From: Pleionea sp. CnH1-48
Lineage (GTDB): Bacteria; Pseudomonadota; Gammaproteobacteria; Enterobacterales; Kangiellaceae
Assembly: GCF_024124665.1 (NCBI RefSeq)
Contig: NZ_JAMXSB010000001.1
Coordinates: forward strand, 248,001 to 312,000
DNA: 64,000 bases
Direction of reading: 5' to 3'
Made by a program: the position numbers and the translations under genes. The notes under the pieces are model-generated. The model made no database searches, was not told the origin of the DNA, and was given only the letters and a program-made list of their open reading frames with translations. This document shows, in pieces, positions 26,977 through 36,399 of this stretch. Numbering within the stretch: the first letter of the stretch is position 1; each line of letters opens with the position of its first letter.

Positions 26977-27011
26977 AGGAAAAAGCTGAGTACCAAACTC
27001 AGCTTTTTCCT
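26977..27011 (+). terminator. Rho-independent terminator of the large secreted-protein gene
   Basis: AGGAAAAAGCTGAGT/ACTCAGCTTTTTCCT, a 15-bp stem with a 5-nt loop, placed 15 bp after the stop codon. The U-run is within the stem's 3' arm. Confidence 0.88.
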
Positions 27012-27234
27012 ACTTTAAGTTTTCGAAACACTCGGTCCTAATGTAGAGCTCCCTTAAACAATTAATTGATCTTGCCAGCTTCAGAGAAGATACGCTCCTC
27101 CATGCTTTCTGCTTAGTTTTCTTTCTTGGTTCAGAGCTTACAGAGGATGTCCTTCACGACTGCATTAACACAAAGTCATGTAGAAGGCTCTCGAGCTTGC
27201 TGCACAAATGCAGTAAATATCCCTGACATATCCC

Positions 27235-27263
27235 TTGACTATTCCAACACCTTTAATGATAAT
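27235..27263 (+). promoter_or_regulatory. Sigma-70 promoter of fagA-fumC
   Basis: -35 TTGACT (27235-27240), a 17-bp spacer and -10 GATAAT (27258-27263). The -10 lies inside the Fur box described next. Confidence 0.7.
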
Positions 27264-27276
27264 AATTCTCATTAAC
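27258..27276 (+). promoter_or_regulatory. Fur box controlling fagA-fumC
   Basis: GATAATAATTCTCATTAAC matches 16 of 19 positions of the Fur consensus when read on the other strand. It overlaps the -10 element, so iron-loaded Fur would block the promoter. This agrees with iron-regulated fagA-fumC operons of Pseudomonas. Confidence 0.8.
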
Positions 27277-27291
27277 ATTAAAGACAGCCTA

Positions 27292-27669
27292 ATGATGCCA
27301 ACATCAACCATACCCTTCATACGGTGGCTAAGCATTGAACCTAGCATCCGCCATGGTAGCTACCCTGAGCGTGCGGATCTGCTGTACGAGTATTTAGGGC
27401 TCGGTGAGCAAATCGCCACCCGGCACAATAAGCATTATCAACAACAACTTTACATAAAAGAAAAGTCCGTATTGCTTGAAGCTGTCTGCGATTGCTGTTT
27501 GCCAATCCATTGGCGGCAGCTTTGCCTGGATAATCTCTATAGTCCATTGCGAAGTTTACGCAGCATCATGCAATCCCCCAATGAACAGCATCAACTAAAA
27601 TCCATTGAATACGAAATCACAACACTGAGCCATTATTTCTTAGCTGAACGACAGCAAAGTTGGAATTAG
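27292..27669 (+). CDS. fagA: FagA-like protein, fumC-associated
   Basis: About 125 residues from ATG 27292 (a second ATG follows at 27295). The conserved core VLLEAVCDCCLPIHWRQLCLDNLYSPL (positions roughly 62-88) resembles FagA proteins encoded just before fumC in pseudomonads. It is soluble and helical with no catalytic motif that I can name. The gene follows a Fur-box promoter and precedes fumC by 11 bp, so both would be made under iron limitation. The biochemical function of FagA is unknown. Confidence 0.7.
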   Translation: MMPTSTIPFIRWLSIEPSIRHGSYPERADLLYEYLGLGEQIATRHNKHYQQQLYIKEKSVLLEAVCDCCLPIHWRQLCLDNLYSPLRSLRSIMQSPNEQHQLKSIEYEITTLSHYFLAERQQSWN

Positions 27670-27680
27670 GGAGACAGGCA

Positions 27681-29063
27681 ATGACAAAAGTAAGAATTGA
27701 ACGCGATAGTATGGGCGAGCTGGCCATTCCAGAAGACGCTCTTTACGGACCTCAAACCCAGCGGGCCATCAATAACTTCCCGGTCAGTGGGCAGTCCATG
27801 CCAGTTGCTTTTATTAAAGCGTTATTATCGATTAAATCCGCTGCCGCTCGCGCTAATGTGAAATCTCAACAATTAGAAAGTGCTATGGGTGCCGCCATCG
27901 AAGCAGCTTGTCGTCAGCTAATAAAAGATGAGCAGTTGCTACAGCATTTTCCAGTTGATGTATTTCAAACGGGTTCTGGCACCAGCTCCAATATGAATGC
28001 CAACGAAGTGATCGCTCGACTGGCCAGTGGACAATATGGCGGAGCGGTCAGCCCCAACGATCATGTTAACTGTGGCCAAAGCAGTAACGATGTAATCCCC
28101 ACAGCAATTCATGTGAGTGCAGCCATTATGTTGGCGGAACAATTATTACCAGCTATGTATCATCTGGCCGATGTTATTGATACCAAGGCCGAGAACGTTC
28201 ACCACCATGTAAAAACCGGACGTACGCATTTGATGGATGCTATGCCCGTTCGCATGAGTCAATCTTTATCGGCCTGGTCGCAGCAGATCCGTTTTAATAT
28301 CGAGCAACTCAAAGCTTTGCAACCTTCACTACAATCTCTCGCACAAGGTGGCACGGCCGTCGGCACAGGCATTAACGCAGCACCTGGGTTTTCGAATCAG
28401 TTTTGTCAGGAACTGACATTACTAACGAATATTCAGTTTAAACCGGCAGCGAATTTATTTACTTCCATCAGCACTCAAGACACAGCGGTTGCTTTGTCTG
28501 GCCAACTCAAAACCACAGCGGTTTCCATTATGAAAATTGCCAATGATTTGCGTTGGATGAATTCAGGGCCTTTAGCAGGCTTAGGAGAGATTGAGTTGGA
28601 AGCATTACAACCCGGCTCTTCTATTATGCCAGGAAAAGTGAACCCAGTGATTCCGGAATCCGCAGCGATGGTTGCTGCACAAGTAATGGGCAATGACACA
28701 GCGATCACTGTTGCTGGTCAGGCAGGAAATTTTGAGTTGAACGTGATGCTGCCACTTATTGCCAACAACTTGCTCAACAGCATGACTCTGTTAAGTAATA
28801 CGGCTCGCCTGTTGGCCGATAAAGCCATCGCAACCTTTCAGGTGAATGAAGCAAACCTCAAACGTTCTCTCGATAGAAACCCGATTCTGGTGACGGCATT
28901 AAACCCGGTGATTGGTTATTTAAAAGCGGCAGAAATAGCGAAAACCGCTTATAAAGAACAACGGCCTATTATCGAGGTGGCAGAAGCCATGACCGATCTG
29001 ACCCGTGGCGAGCTGGAACAAATACTTGCGCCAACAAAACTCGCCGATGGAGGTCATGATTAA
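27681..29063 (+). CDS. fumC: Class II (iron-independent) fumarate hydratase
   Basis: The start ATG 27681 follows GGAG; 460 residues (MTKVRIERDSMGEL). Family signatures are RIERDSMGELAIPEDALYG-type N-terminus, GSGTSSNMNANEVIA (about 95-109), the NDVIPTA segment, and the lyase signature PGSSIMPGKVNPVIPE (about 312-327). It interconverts fumarate and malate in the TCA cycle. Because it lacks an iron-sulfur cluster, expression from a Fur-controlled promoter makes sense as a replacement for the Fe-S fumarase when iron is scarce. No sodA follows here, unlike the pseudomonad operon. Confidence 0.95.
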   Translation: MTKVRIERDSMGELAIPEDALYGPQTQRAINNFPVSGQSMPVAFIKALLSIKSAAARANVKSQQLESAMGAAIEAACRQLIKDEQLLQHFPVDVFQTGSGTSSNMNANEVIARLASGQYGGAVSPNDHVNCGQSSNDVIPTAIHVSAAIMLAEQLLPAMYHLADVIDTKAENVHHHVKTGRTHLMDAMPVRMSQSLSAWSQQIRFNIEQLKALQPSLQSLAQGGTAVGTGINAAPGFSNQFCQELTLLTNIQFKPAANLFTSISTQDTAVALSGQLKTTAVSIMKIANDLRWMNSGPLAGLGEIELEALQPGSSIMPGKVNPVIPESAAMVAAQVMGNDTAITVAGQAGNFELNVMLPLIANNLLNSMTLLSNTARLLADKAIATFQVNEANLKRSLDRNPILVTALNPVIGYLKAAEIAKTAYKEQRPIIEVAEAMTDLTRGELEQILAPTKLADGGHD

Positions 29064-29066
29064 ACG

Positions 29067-30464
29067 TTAAAACAGTCGATTAAGCCCGTTAAGAGCAGCG
29101 ACTCGATAGGCCTCTGCCATGGTAGGATAATTGAAGGTGGTGTTAGCAAAATACTCAATAGTATTGCCGCCATCTTTCTGTTGCATGATGGCCTGACCGA
29201 TATGAATGATTTCTGACGAACGCTCACCAAAACAATGAATGCCTAAAATCTCTTTGGTTTCGCGGTGGAATAGAATTTTCAAACTGCCAACGGTTGTATC
29301 AGCAATATGGGCACGAGCAAGACTTTTAAATTGCGCGCGCCCCACTTCGTAAGGCACTTGCTCTTTTGTAAGCTCTTGTTCGGTTTTACCTACCGAGCTG
29401 ATTTCAGGAATCGTGTAAATACCAGTTGGAATATCTTCGATCAAACGTTGATTACAAACACCATCCACAATGGTTGTTGCAGCAATTCGCCCTTGATCGA
29501 TAGCCGCACTGGCAAGACTGGGGTAGCCAATCACATCACCAACCGCATAAATATTATCAACAGAGGTTTGGTAACAAGGGTTCACTTCTAACTGCCCTCG
29601 TCCATTCGCTTCCAGACCAATCTTATCAAGAGCCAATGAATCCGTGTTACCTGTTCTGCCATTAGCAAATAACAGACAATCGGCTTTCATTTTCTTGCCA
29701 GATTTTAGGTGCACTATAACACCGCAGTCGGTACCTTCAATGCGATCGAATTCTTCATTATTGCGGATCACCACACCACTATTCCATAAGTGATAACCAA
29801 GCGCTTCACTGATCTCTTGGTCAAGAAAGGACAGCAATTGATCACGCATATTCAGTAAATCAACTTTTACACCTAGCCCTCTAAAAATAGAGGCGTACTC
29901 ACAGCCAATGACCCCTGCACCATAAATAATAATGCTGCGCGGGTTATGTTTAAGTGACAGAATCGTATCACTGTCGTAGATACGATCATGATTAAAGTGG
30001 ATCTGCTCAGGACGATAAGGTCGCGAACCTGTGGCAATAATAATATTTTCTGCACTGATGGTAGTGCGCGTACCTTCCTGATCCAGAATGGATAAATGGT
30101 GCTCATCGACAAAAGAAGCTTCACCAAAAATCGTCGTTACGCGATTACGTTCATAAAAATTGGAACGCACATTCACCTGCTTCTTGATGACGGATTGCGC
30201 ATGTTTAAGAATTTGCGCAAAAGATAAGGAAGAAGACGGTTCCAGATCTTCAAACAGCGGACTTGATTGAAACTCAGCAATACGAGCAACGGCATGTCGC
30301 AATGCTTTAGATGGAATCGTACCCCAGTGAGTACAGCCGCCACCCACTTTCTTATATTTTTCGACAATGGCGACTTTCTTTTTGTTTTTGGCCAGATTAA
30401 TCGCCGCGCCTTCGCCAGCTGGCCCCGATCCTATGACAATCGCGTCAAAATCATATTTTGCCAT
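29067..30464 (-). CDS. sthA: Soluble pyridine nucleotide transhydrogenase
   Basis: Start ATG 30464 ([17 protein letters not shown]) is chosen over an upstream in-frame start because the FAD-binding strand begins right there; 465 residues. It belongs to the flavoprotein disulfide reductase fold but has [16 protein letters not shown] in place of the redox CxxxxC. This single-Cys version is diagnostic for SthA. The second nucleotide site ([17 protein letters not shown]) and the C-terminal dimer region ([13 protein letters not shown]) are present. It balances NADPH and NADH. It is convergent with fumC, with only 3 bp between the stops. Confidence 0.95.
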   Translation of the reverse strand: MAKYDFDAIVIGSGPAGEGAAINLAKNKKKVAIVEKYKKVGGGCTHWGTIPSKALRHAVARIAEFQSSPLFEDLEPSSSLSFAQILKHAQSVIKKQVNVRSNFYERNRVTTIFGEASFVDEHHLSILDQEGTRTTISAENIIIATGSRPYRPEQIHFNHDRIYDSDTILSLKHNPRSIIIYGAGVIGCEYASIFRGLGVKVDLLNMRDQLLSFLDQEISEALGYHLWNSGVVIRNNEEFDRIEGTDCGVIVHLKSGKKMKADCLLFANGRTGNTDSLALDKIGLEANGRGQLEVNPCYQTSVDNIYAVGDVIGYPSLASAAIDQGRIAATTIVDGVCNQRLIEDIPTGIYTIPEISSVGKTEQELTKEQVPYEVGRAQFKSLARAHIADTTVGSLKILFHRETKEILGIHCFGERSSEIIHIGQAIMQQKDGGNTIEYFANTTFNYPTMAEAYRVAALNGLNRLF

Positions 30465-30698
30465 CTTCTTTAGATACTCTTTGTTATCGATAGTATGAGT
30501 ATACCCAATATCCCTGGAATTGCAGAGCTTGCAAAGCACACTTATCCATCATCAATGGATTCTTCAAGAATATTGCGGAAAATTTATTCGTCTGAAAATA
30601 TGAGCTTTGTTGCCAACAACAAAGCTCATCGTTCGGCTGACTTACACCAGCCACTTAAAAATACTTTGGATATAGAAGTCTCAATCCACTGAGCCAGC

Positions 30699-31265
30699 TT
30701 ATGTCTTAGGTAAAGTAACGCCTGTTTGTCCCTGATATTTACCACCACGATCACGATACGAGGTTTCGCACACTTCATCAGACTCTAAGAACAACATTTG
30801 TGCCACACCTTCATTGGCATAAATTTTTGCTGGTAATGGCGTTGTATTTGAGAATTCCAGGGTTACATGCCCTTCCCACTCTGGCTCAAGAGGCGTAACG
30901 TTAACAATGATACCACAGCGAGCATAGGTCGACTTACCTAAGCAAACCGTTAACACACTGCGCGGAATACGGAAGTACTCAACGGTGCGAGCTAACGCAA
31001 AAGAGTTAGGAGGGATAATACAAACATCGGATTTTACATCCACAAAACTTTGTTGATCGAAACGCTTAGGATCCACAATTGCCGAGTTAATATTAGTAAA
31101 GATTTTAAACTCATCGGCACAGCGTACGTCGTATCCGTAGCTTGAAGTTCCGTAAGAAACAATGCGTTCTTCATTCGCATATCGAACCTGACCTGCTTCA
31201 AAAGGCTCAATCATGCCTTCGTTTTCGGCCATACGGCGAATCCACTTGTCTGACTTAATCGACAT
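30699..31265 (-). CDS. dcd: dCTP deaminase
   Basis: A protein of 188 residues, full length. Visible are the N-terminal [19 protein letters not shown], the nucleotide-binding GYDVRC and the core [15 protein letters not shown]...[23 protein letters not shown], with the catalytic Glu at the [12 protein letters not shown] segment. The C-terminal [11 protein letters not shown] completes it. It converts dCTP to dUTP for thymidylate supply. apbC ends about 20 bp upstream on the same strand, so the two are likely one operon. Confidence 0.95.
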   Translation of the reverse strand: MSIKSDKWIRRMAENEGMIEPFEAGQVRYANEERIVSYGTSSYGYDVRCADEFKIFTNINSAIVDPKRFDQQSFVDVKSDVCIIPPNSFALARTVEYFRIPRSVLTVCLGKSTYARCGIIVNVTPLEPEWEGHVTLEFSNTTPLPAKIYANEGVAQMLFLESDEVCETSYRDRGGKYQGQTGVTLPKT

Positions 31266-31284
31266 CTACAAAACCTCGTTTATT

Positions 31285-32376
31285 CTAATCATTGGAAATT
31301 GAAATCGTTGGGAATGACTGACCAAAGTCTTTACTTTGCTGCGACAGTCGTGCCGCCATCTTGCGGGCTATTTGACGATAGCTATCTGCAATCGCGCCAT
31401 CGGGTTCAGCGATAACGGTCGGCTCCCCTTTATCGGCATGGTCGCGGATGCTTTTGGCCAAAGGTAAACTGCCCAAGAACACCATGTTTTTCTCTTGTGC
31501 CAGCGCTTCTCCACCACCCGCGCCAAAAATATGTTCTGCATGGCCGCAGTTGCTACACACATGAACTCCCATGTTTTCGACAACACCCAGCACCGGAACG
31601 GAGACTTTTTCGAACATGGCAATGCCTTTTACCGCATCAGCCAGAGCAATATCTTGCGGGGTGGTTACGATGACCGCCGCCGTTAAAGGGACTTTTTGCG
31701 CCAGCGTTAACTGAATGTCGCCGGTTCCGGGTGGTAAATCCACCAATAAATAGTCAAGCCCCTTCCATTGCGTATCGTTTAACAACTGCTGAAGCGCGCC
31801 GCTGGCCATAGGGCCGCGCCATACCATGGCCTGCTCGGGTTCTATGAGATAACCGATGGACATGGACTGAATACCATAGTTTTCGACAGGTAGAATCCGT
31901 TTTTGATCCAGGGTTTCGGGGCGCTCACCTTCTCTACCCAACATAATGGGCTGGCTTGGTCCGTAGATGTCAGCATCCAGAATACCCACACTGGCACCCT
32001 CAGCGGCTAGCGCCAGCGCCATATTAACCGTTGTTGTCGATTTACCAACGCCGCCTTTGCCAGATGCAATGGCGATGATGTTTTTAACCTCTGGTAATGC
32101 ATTAACACCCGCTTTGTGAGAATGGCTATGGACTTGCCAGTCCAGCTCAACACTAACAGACTCTGCCGATAAAGCGGTTTGCAATTGTTGCTCGATCCCC
32201 TGACAAATATCAGTGGCCGCTTTTGAACAAGGAAAACCAGCCACAAGTCTGACTTTCACTTGATTGGCATCCACCTCTATCGACTTAACCCAGTTGCTAC
32301 TGACTAAGTCTTGACCAAGTTCAGGCAATACAATCTGCGCTAATTGCGCCTTTACGTCATTCTGTTGGATAGTCAT
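31285..32376 (-). CDS. apbC: Iron-sulfur cluster carrier protein ApbC/Mrp
   Basis: A protein of 363 residues. The N-terminal 90 residues are a MIP18/DUF59-like domain. The P-loop NTPase follows with the deviant Walker A GKGGVGKSTTTVN (about 110-122). It also has DIYGPSQPIML, the DYLLVDLPPGTGD Walker B region and a CSNCGHAEHIFG motif (CxxC) used to hold a 4Fe-4S cluster between subunits. It delivers clusters to apo-proteins in the cytoplasm. It is first in an operon with dcd and divergent from metG, as in many gammaproteobacteria. Confidence 0.93.
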   Translation of the reverse strand: MTIQQNDVKAQLAQIVLPELGQDLVSSNWVKSIEVDANQVKVRLVAGFPCSKAATDICQGIEQQLQTALSAESVSVELDWQVHSHSHKAGVNALPEVKNIIAIASGKGGVGKSTTTVNMALALAAEGASVGILDADIYGPSQPIMLGREGERPETLDQKRILPVENYGIQSMSIGYLIEPEQAMVWRGPMASGALQQLLNDTQWKGLDYLLVDLPPGTGDIQLTLAQKVPLTAAVIVTTPQDIALADAVKGIAMFEKVSVPVLGVVENMGVHVCSNCGHAEHIFGAGGGEALAQEKNMVFLGSLPLAKSIRDHADKGEPTVIAEPDGAIADSYRQIARKMAARLSQQSKDFGQSFPTISISND

Positions 32377-32646
32377 TATTCAAACCAGTCGCTAGTCTCT
32401 AAGACCTTGTATTGAAAGTGGATTGGATTATACCGAATTCCCATCAAGTTGAGTATGCCAGAGTGTACAAAGACTGAGGGTTAAAGCCACCAGAATGAGC
32501 GATATTGCGCATTTATTGTTCATTGCGTTACTAAGCCTCACCTCTTATAGAAAATTCGGGCAAATTTGAAAGGGCTACATGTATTTTGCGCGGTGCATTT
32601 GCTATAGTTCCGCTTTTACAGATAATCCCTTCATTTGGTTGAATTT

Positions 32647-34656
32647 ATGACACGCAAAATTCTTGTCACCAGCGCCTTGCCTTATGCCAACGGTTCCATT
32701 CATCTAGGCCACATGCTTGAGCATATCCAGACCGACATCTGGGCTCGCTTTCAAAAAATGCGTGGTCATCAGTGCGTCAGCGTCTGTGCCGACGACACCC
32801 ACGGCACCCCCATTATGCTACGCGCTCAAAAAGAAGGGATTTCTCCAGAAGAATTTATTGCCGCGACTCGCGAAGAACACCTGAACGACTTTCAGGACTT
32901 TCTGGTTGAGTATGATAACTACCATTCGACACACAGTGACGAATGCCGTGAGTTGTCTGAATACATCTATAACGAATTAAAGGCAAAAGACTACATCGAT
33001 CAGCGCAGCATCAAGCAGCTGTTCGACCCCGAAAAAGAAATGTTCCTACCTGATCGTTTCGTTAAAGGCACCTGCCCTAAATGTAAAACCGAAGATCAAT
33101 ACGGTGATAACTGCGAAAGCTGTGGCGCAACCTACAGTCCAGCAGAATTGATCAATCCAAAGTCGGCAGTATCAGGTGCCACGCCAGTAGAAAAAGAATC
33201 AGAGCATTACTTTTTCAAACTGCCTGAGTTTGAAGAGATGCTCAAAACCTGGACTCGCCAGGATCATGTTCAAGAACAAATCGCGAACAAACTGGATGAA
33301 TGGTTTGAAGCTGGACTTCAACAATGGGATATCAGCCGTGATGCACCTTATTTTGGTTTTGAAATCCCAGGCGCTCCGAACAAATATTTCTACGTTTGGG
33401 TTGATGCGCCAATTGGTTATATGGCGAGCTTCAAGAACCTTTGTGAGCGCCGAGACGATTTAGATTTTGATGAATTTTGGAACGAAGACAGTGACGCCGA
33501 AGTTCATCATTTTATCGGTAAAGATATTGTTTATTTCCATACATTATTCTGGCCTGCCATGCTAGAAGGTGCGGGTTTCCGCAAACCTACCAAAGTGCAC
33601 GCGCACGGCTTTTTAAACGTCAATAATCAAAAAATGTCGAAATCTCGTGGCACTTTCACGAAAGCACGTACTTATCTAAACCACTTTAAGCCCGAATATT
33701 TGCGTTACTACCTGGCGTCTAAGTTGAACAATCGTATTGACGATTACGATCTTAACCTGGAAGACTTTGTACAAAAAAATAACGCGGATCTGGTCAACAA
33801 ATACATCAACATTGGCAGTCGCGTTGCTAACTTTATTAGCAAAAAGTTTGATGGCAAACTGGGAGCTGATTGTTCAGAACATCCTTTGATTAAGGAGTTC
33901 CAAGAAGCAGCAGAAACCATTGCTGAGCATTATGAAAACAAGCAATACCATCACGCCATTCGTTTGATCATGTCATTGGCCGACAAAGCCAACGTTTACA
34001 TTAATGACGAAGCCCCCTGGGTATTGGCGAAAGACGAAGAGCAAGCTGCCAAAGTACAAGAGATCAGTACCATATCCTTAAACTGCTTCCGCATGTTAAC
34101 GATTTTCTTAAAGCCGGTATTGCCAGAAGTCGCTAAAGAAGTAGAAGCTTACTTCCAGATCGAGCCACTTCAATGGAGCGACGCGCAAACAGTGTTGGCC
34201 GATCACGAAGTGAGCCGTAAGAAGCCAACCATTCAACGTATTGATAACAAACAAGTAGAAGCTATGATTGAAGAATCTAAAGCTGAGGCAGAAGCCGAAG
34301 CAGCCCCTCAATTAGCCGATCCGATTAAAGATGAAATTGAGTTCGGTGACTTCGAAAAAATCGATCTACGTATTGCCAAAATCGCTAAAGCCGAGCATGT
34401 TGAAGGTGCCGATAAGTTATTGCGCCTACAACTGGATTTAGGTGGCGTGACCAAGCAGGTTTTTGCAGGTATCAAGTCAGCCTACAAACCGGAAGATCTG
34501 GAAGGCAAGCTTACTGTGATGGTAGCTAACCTGAAGCCTCGTAAAATGAAATTCGGCATGTCCGAAGGTATGGTCCTGGCCGCAGGGCCAGGTGGCGAAG
34601 ACCTGTGGGTATTGCATCCCGATGACGGCGCAGAACCCGGCATGCGCGTAAAATAA
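32647..34656 (+). CDS. metG: Methionyl-tRNA synthetase
   Basis: Start ATG 32647 ([16 protein letters not shown]); 669 residues. Class I motifs are the HIGH-type HLGHMLEH (about 20-27) and KMSKS in [12 protein letters not shown]. The zinc knuckle region [18 protein letters not shown] has four Cys. After an acidic Ala/Glu linker ([18 protein letters not shown]) comes a C-terminal tRNA-binding OB-fold domain of about 100 residues ([24 protein letters not shown]), as in dimeric MetG. It charges tRNA(Met) in the cytoplasm. Confidence 0.96.
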   Translation: MTRKILVTSALPYANGSIHLGHMLEHIQTDIWARFQKMRGHQCVSVCADDTHGTPIMLRAQKEGISPEEFIAATREEHLNDFQDFLVEYDNYHSTHSDECRELSEYIYNELKAKDYIDQRSIKQLFDPEKEMFLPDRFVKGTCPKCKTEDQYGDNCESCGATYSPAELINPKSAVSGATPVEKESEHYFFKLPEFEEMLKTWTRQDHVQEQIANKLDEWFEAGLQQWDISRDAPYFGFEIPGAPNKYFYVWVDAPIGYMASFKNLCERRDDLDFDEFWNEDSDAEVHHFIGKDIVYFHTLFWPAMLEGAGFRKPTKVHAHGFLNVNNQKMSKSRGTFTKARTYLNHFKPEYLRYYLASKLNNRIDDYDLNLEDFVQKNNADLVNKYINIGSRVANFISKKFDGKLGADCSEHPLIKEFQEAAETIAEHYENKQYHHAIRLIMSLADKANVYINDEAPWVLAKDEEQAAKVQEISTISLNCFRMLTIFLKPVLPEVAKEVEAYFQIEPLQWSDAQTVLADHEVSRKKPTIQRIDNKQVEAMIEESKAEAEAEAAPQLADPIKDEIEFGDFEKIDLRIAKIAKAEHVEGADKLLRLQLDLGGVTKQVFAGIKSAYKPEDLEGKLTVMVANLKPRKMKFGMSEGMVLAAGPGGEDLWVLHPDDGAEPGMRVK

Positions 34657-34663
34657 TCTCCTC

Positions 34664-34691
34664 TGGCGAAGCGTGGTTACCGCCTTCGCCG
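34664..34691 (+). terminator. Weak hairpin after metG
   Basis: GGCGAAG (34665-34671) and CTTCGCC (34684-34690) pair with a 12-nt loop. There is no T-run, so it may pause or stabilise rather than terminate. Confidence 0.35.
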
Positions 34692-34772
34692 GAACTAATA
34701 TTCTCTACAGCAATCTATCTAGGTGACCGTCAAAAAATGACCTAGCCTGTTATGCGGAGCAAGAACGAACTT

Positions 34773-35150
34773 ATGCAAGACACCATTCCTTTCGAAAATC
34801 ACATGGAACTTTGGCTGCTCTACCTTGGCTGCGGTCTGGTCTTTATGCTTCTGGTGTGGTGGAAAGCGCGCAAATGGCCGTTTTGGCTACAACTACCCGT
34901 TGTCACCGCACTCTGCGCTGGTGCCTTTAGCTTTACTCAAATCGAAGGCTACTCGACTTACGGTCCAACAGTGATCGCCTTTATTTTGCAGTTCGAAACT
35001 GAAACTCGAGCGCAAGTTCCCTACTACGCTACTCAGATTATTGTCGTCTGGTTCCTATTAATGGCTTTAACTCTGGGTATTCGCTATTTAATGGGCAGCA
35101 AAAGCAGCACAAAAGAAACAGATAAATCTGAGCCGGAGCTAAAAATATAG
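34773..35150 (+). CDS. Small inner-membrane protein of unknown function
   Basis: About 125 residues from ATG 34773 (an in-frame ATG at 34752 would add seven residues). Three hydrophobic helices are evident: LWLLYLGCGLVFMLLVWW, LQLPVVTALCAGAFSF and ATQIIVVWFLLMALTLG. Positively charged residues after helix 1 and a charged C-terminal tail (KSSTKETDKSEPELK) are present. I do not recognise a family. It sits between metG and rsxA on the same strand and may be transcribed with either. Confidence 0.6.
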   Translation: MQDTIPFENHMELWLLYLGCGLVFMLLVWWKARKWPFWLQLPVVTALCAGAFSFTQIEGYSTYGPTVIAFILQFETETRAQVPYYATQIIVVWFLLMALTLGIRYLMGSKSSTKETDKSEPELKI

Positions 35151-35256
35151 GGTCAGCTTATCATTGATTGGCCTTAGCACGGATTTCCTACTGTTGGATT
35201 AGATGCTCAGGATATATAATAACAAGAGTTTGTTTTATCTGGATTATTAGACGCTT

Positions 35257-35838
35257 GTGACTGAATACCTGCTACTGCTAGTTAGTACAGTTCTGGTGAA
35301 TAACTTCGTATTGGTGAAGTTTCTGGGGCTGTGTCCCTTTATGGGGGTTTCGAGTAAAGTCGAAACCGCAATTGGTATGTCATTCGCCACCACTTTTGTA
35401 CTCACTCTGGCATCCGCTTGCAGTTATATCGTCAACACCTATTTGTTGGAGCCTCTCGGGCTCATTTATCTACGTACCTTGTGCTTTATTTTGGTCATCG
35501 CCGTTGTGGTTCAGTTTACCGAAATGGTCATCCACAAAACCAGCCCGCTGTTATATCGCTTACTAGGGATCTTCTTACCTCTTATCACCACCAACTGTGC
35601 GGTGCTAGGTGTCGCTTTACTCAACGTCAATGAAGATCACAACTTCATCCAGTCCATCGTTTATGGCTTCGGTGCTTCGGTGGGCTTTTCGATGGTACTT
35701 ATTTTGTTCTCATCCATGCGCGAGCGCATCGCCGTAGCGGATGTTCCTACTCCCTTTAGAGGTCCTGCGATTGCTTTGATCACCGCAGGTCTTATGTCGC
35801 TGGCCTTTATGGGCTTTAGTGGCCTGGTTAAGCTCTAA
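35257..35838 (+). CDS. rsxA: Electron transport complex subunit RsxA
   Basis: Starts with GTG at 35257; 193 residues and six membrane helices. [31 protein letters not shown] is the classic N-terminus, with the Cys of GLCPFMG that helps to bind the intramembrane cluster shared with RsxE. The second Cys is in [12 protein letters not shown]. RsxA is an integral part of the Rnf-type ferredoxin/NADH electron-transfer complex in the inner membrane. First gene of rsxABCDGE; rsxB follows 8 bp later. Confidence 0.95.
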   Translation: MTEYLLLLVSTVLVNNFVLVKFLGLCPFMGVSSKVETAIGMSFATTFVLTLASACSYIVNTYLLEPLGLIYLRTLCFILVIAVVVQFTEMVIHKTSPLLYRLLGIFLPLITTNCAVLGVALLNVNEDHNFIQSIVYGFGASVGFSMVLILFSSMRERIAVADVPTPFRGPAIALITAGLMSLAFMGFSGLVKL

Positions 35839-35846
35839 GGCTCATT

Positions 35847-36398
35847 ATGTCGACCTTTGTAGCCGTTGTCCTTCTTGTCCTGTTAGCTGCTGCCTGCGGA
35901 GCCTTATTAGGCTTTGCCGCCATCCACTTTAAGGTCGAGTCCGATCCTGTGGTCGAGCAAATCGATGCCATATTGCCGCAAACTCAATGCGGCCAATGCG
36001 GCTACCCAGGATGCCGCCCCTACGCCGAAGCTATTGCCAATGGTGATGAAATTAACAAATGCCCTCCTGGTGGTGAAGCAGGTGTGAAGGCTCTCGCAGA
36101 CTTGTTAGGCAAAGACATAGTCCCACTGGATGAATCACTCGAAGAAGCTGCCCCTACGGTCGCTTATATTCGCGAAGACGAGTGCATCGGTTGTACCAAA
36201 TGCATTCAGGCCTGCCCTGTAGATGCCATCCTCGGCGCTCCCAAATTAATGCATACCGTCATTGTTGACGAGTGCACTGGTTGCGATCTTTGTGTGGCTC
36301 CTTGTCCGGTGGATTGCATTGATATGATCCCCATCAGTGACAAAGGCTGGTCCTGGCCAGAGCCAGCACAGCGCATCCCAGTACAGCAGGTAGTTTGA
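35847..36398 (+). CDS. rsxB: Electron transport complex iron-sulfur subunit RsxB
   Basis: A protein of 183 residues. An N-terminal membrane helix is followed by a 4Fe-4S domain with [19 protein letters not shown] (about 46-64). Two ferredoxin-type clusters then appear as [16 protein letters not shown] and [16 protein letters not shown]. It is the electron-entry module of the Rsx/Rnf complex on the cytoplasmic side. The next gene starts one base after the stop. Confidence 0.95.
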   Translation: MSTFVAVVLLVLLAAACGALLGFAAIHFKVESDPVVEQIDAILPQTQCGQCGYPGCRPYAEAIANGDEINKCPPGGEAGVKALADLLGKDIVPLDESLEEAAPTVAYIREDECIGCTKCIQACPVDAILGAPKLMHTVIVDECTGCDLCVAPCPVDCIDMIPISDKGWSWPEPAQRIPVQQVV

Positions 36399-36399
36399 G

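Noticed and set aside
30495-30692. 65-codon frame between sthA and dcd
   Set aside because: Starts within the region opposite the sthA leader, has no ribosome site and no recognisable domain.
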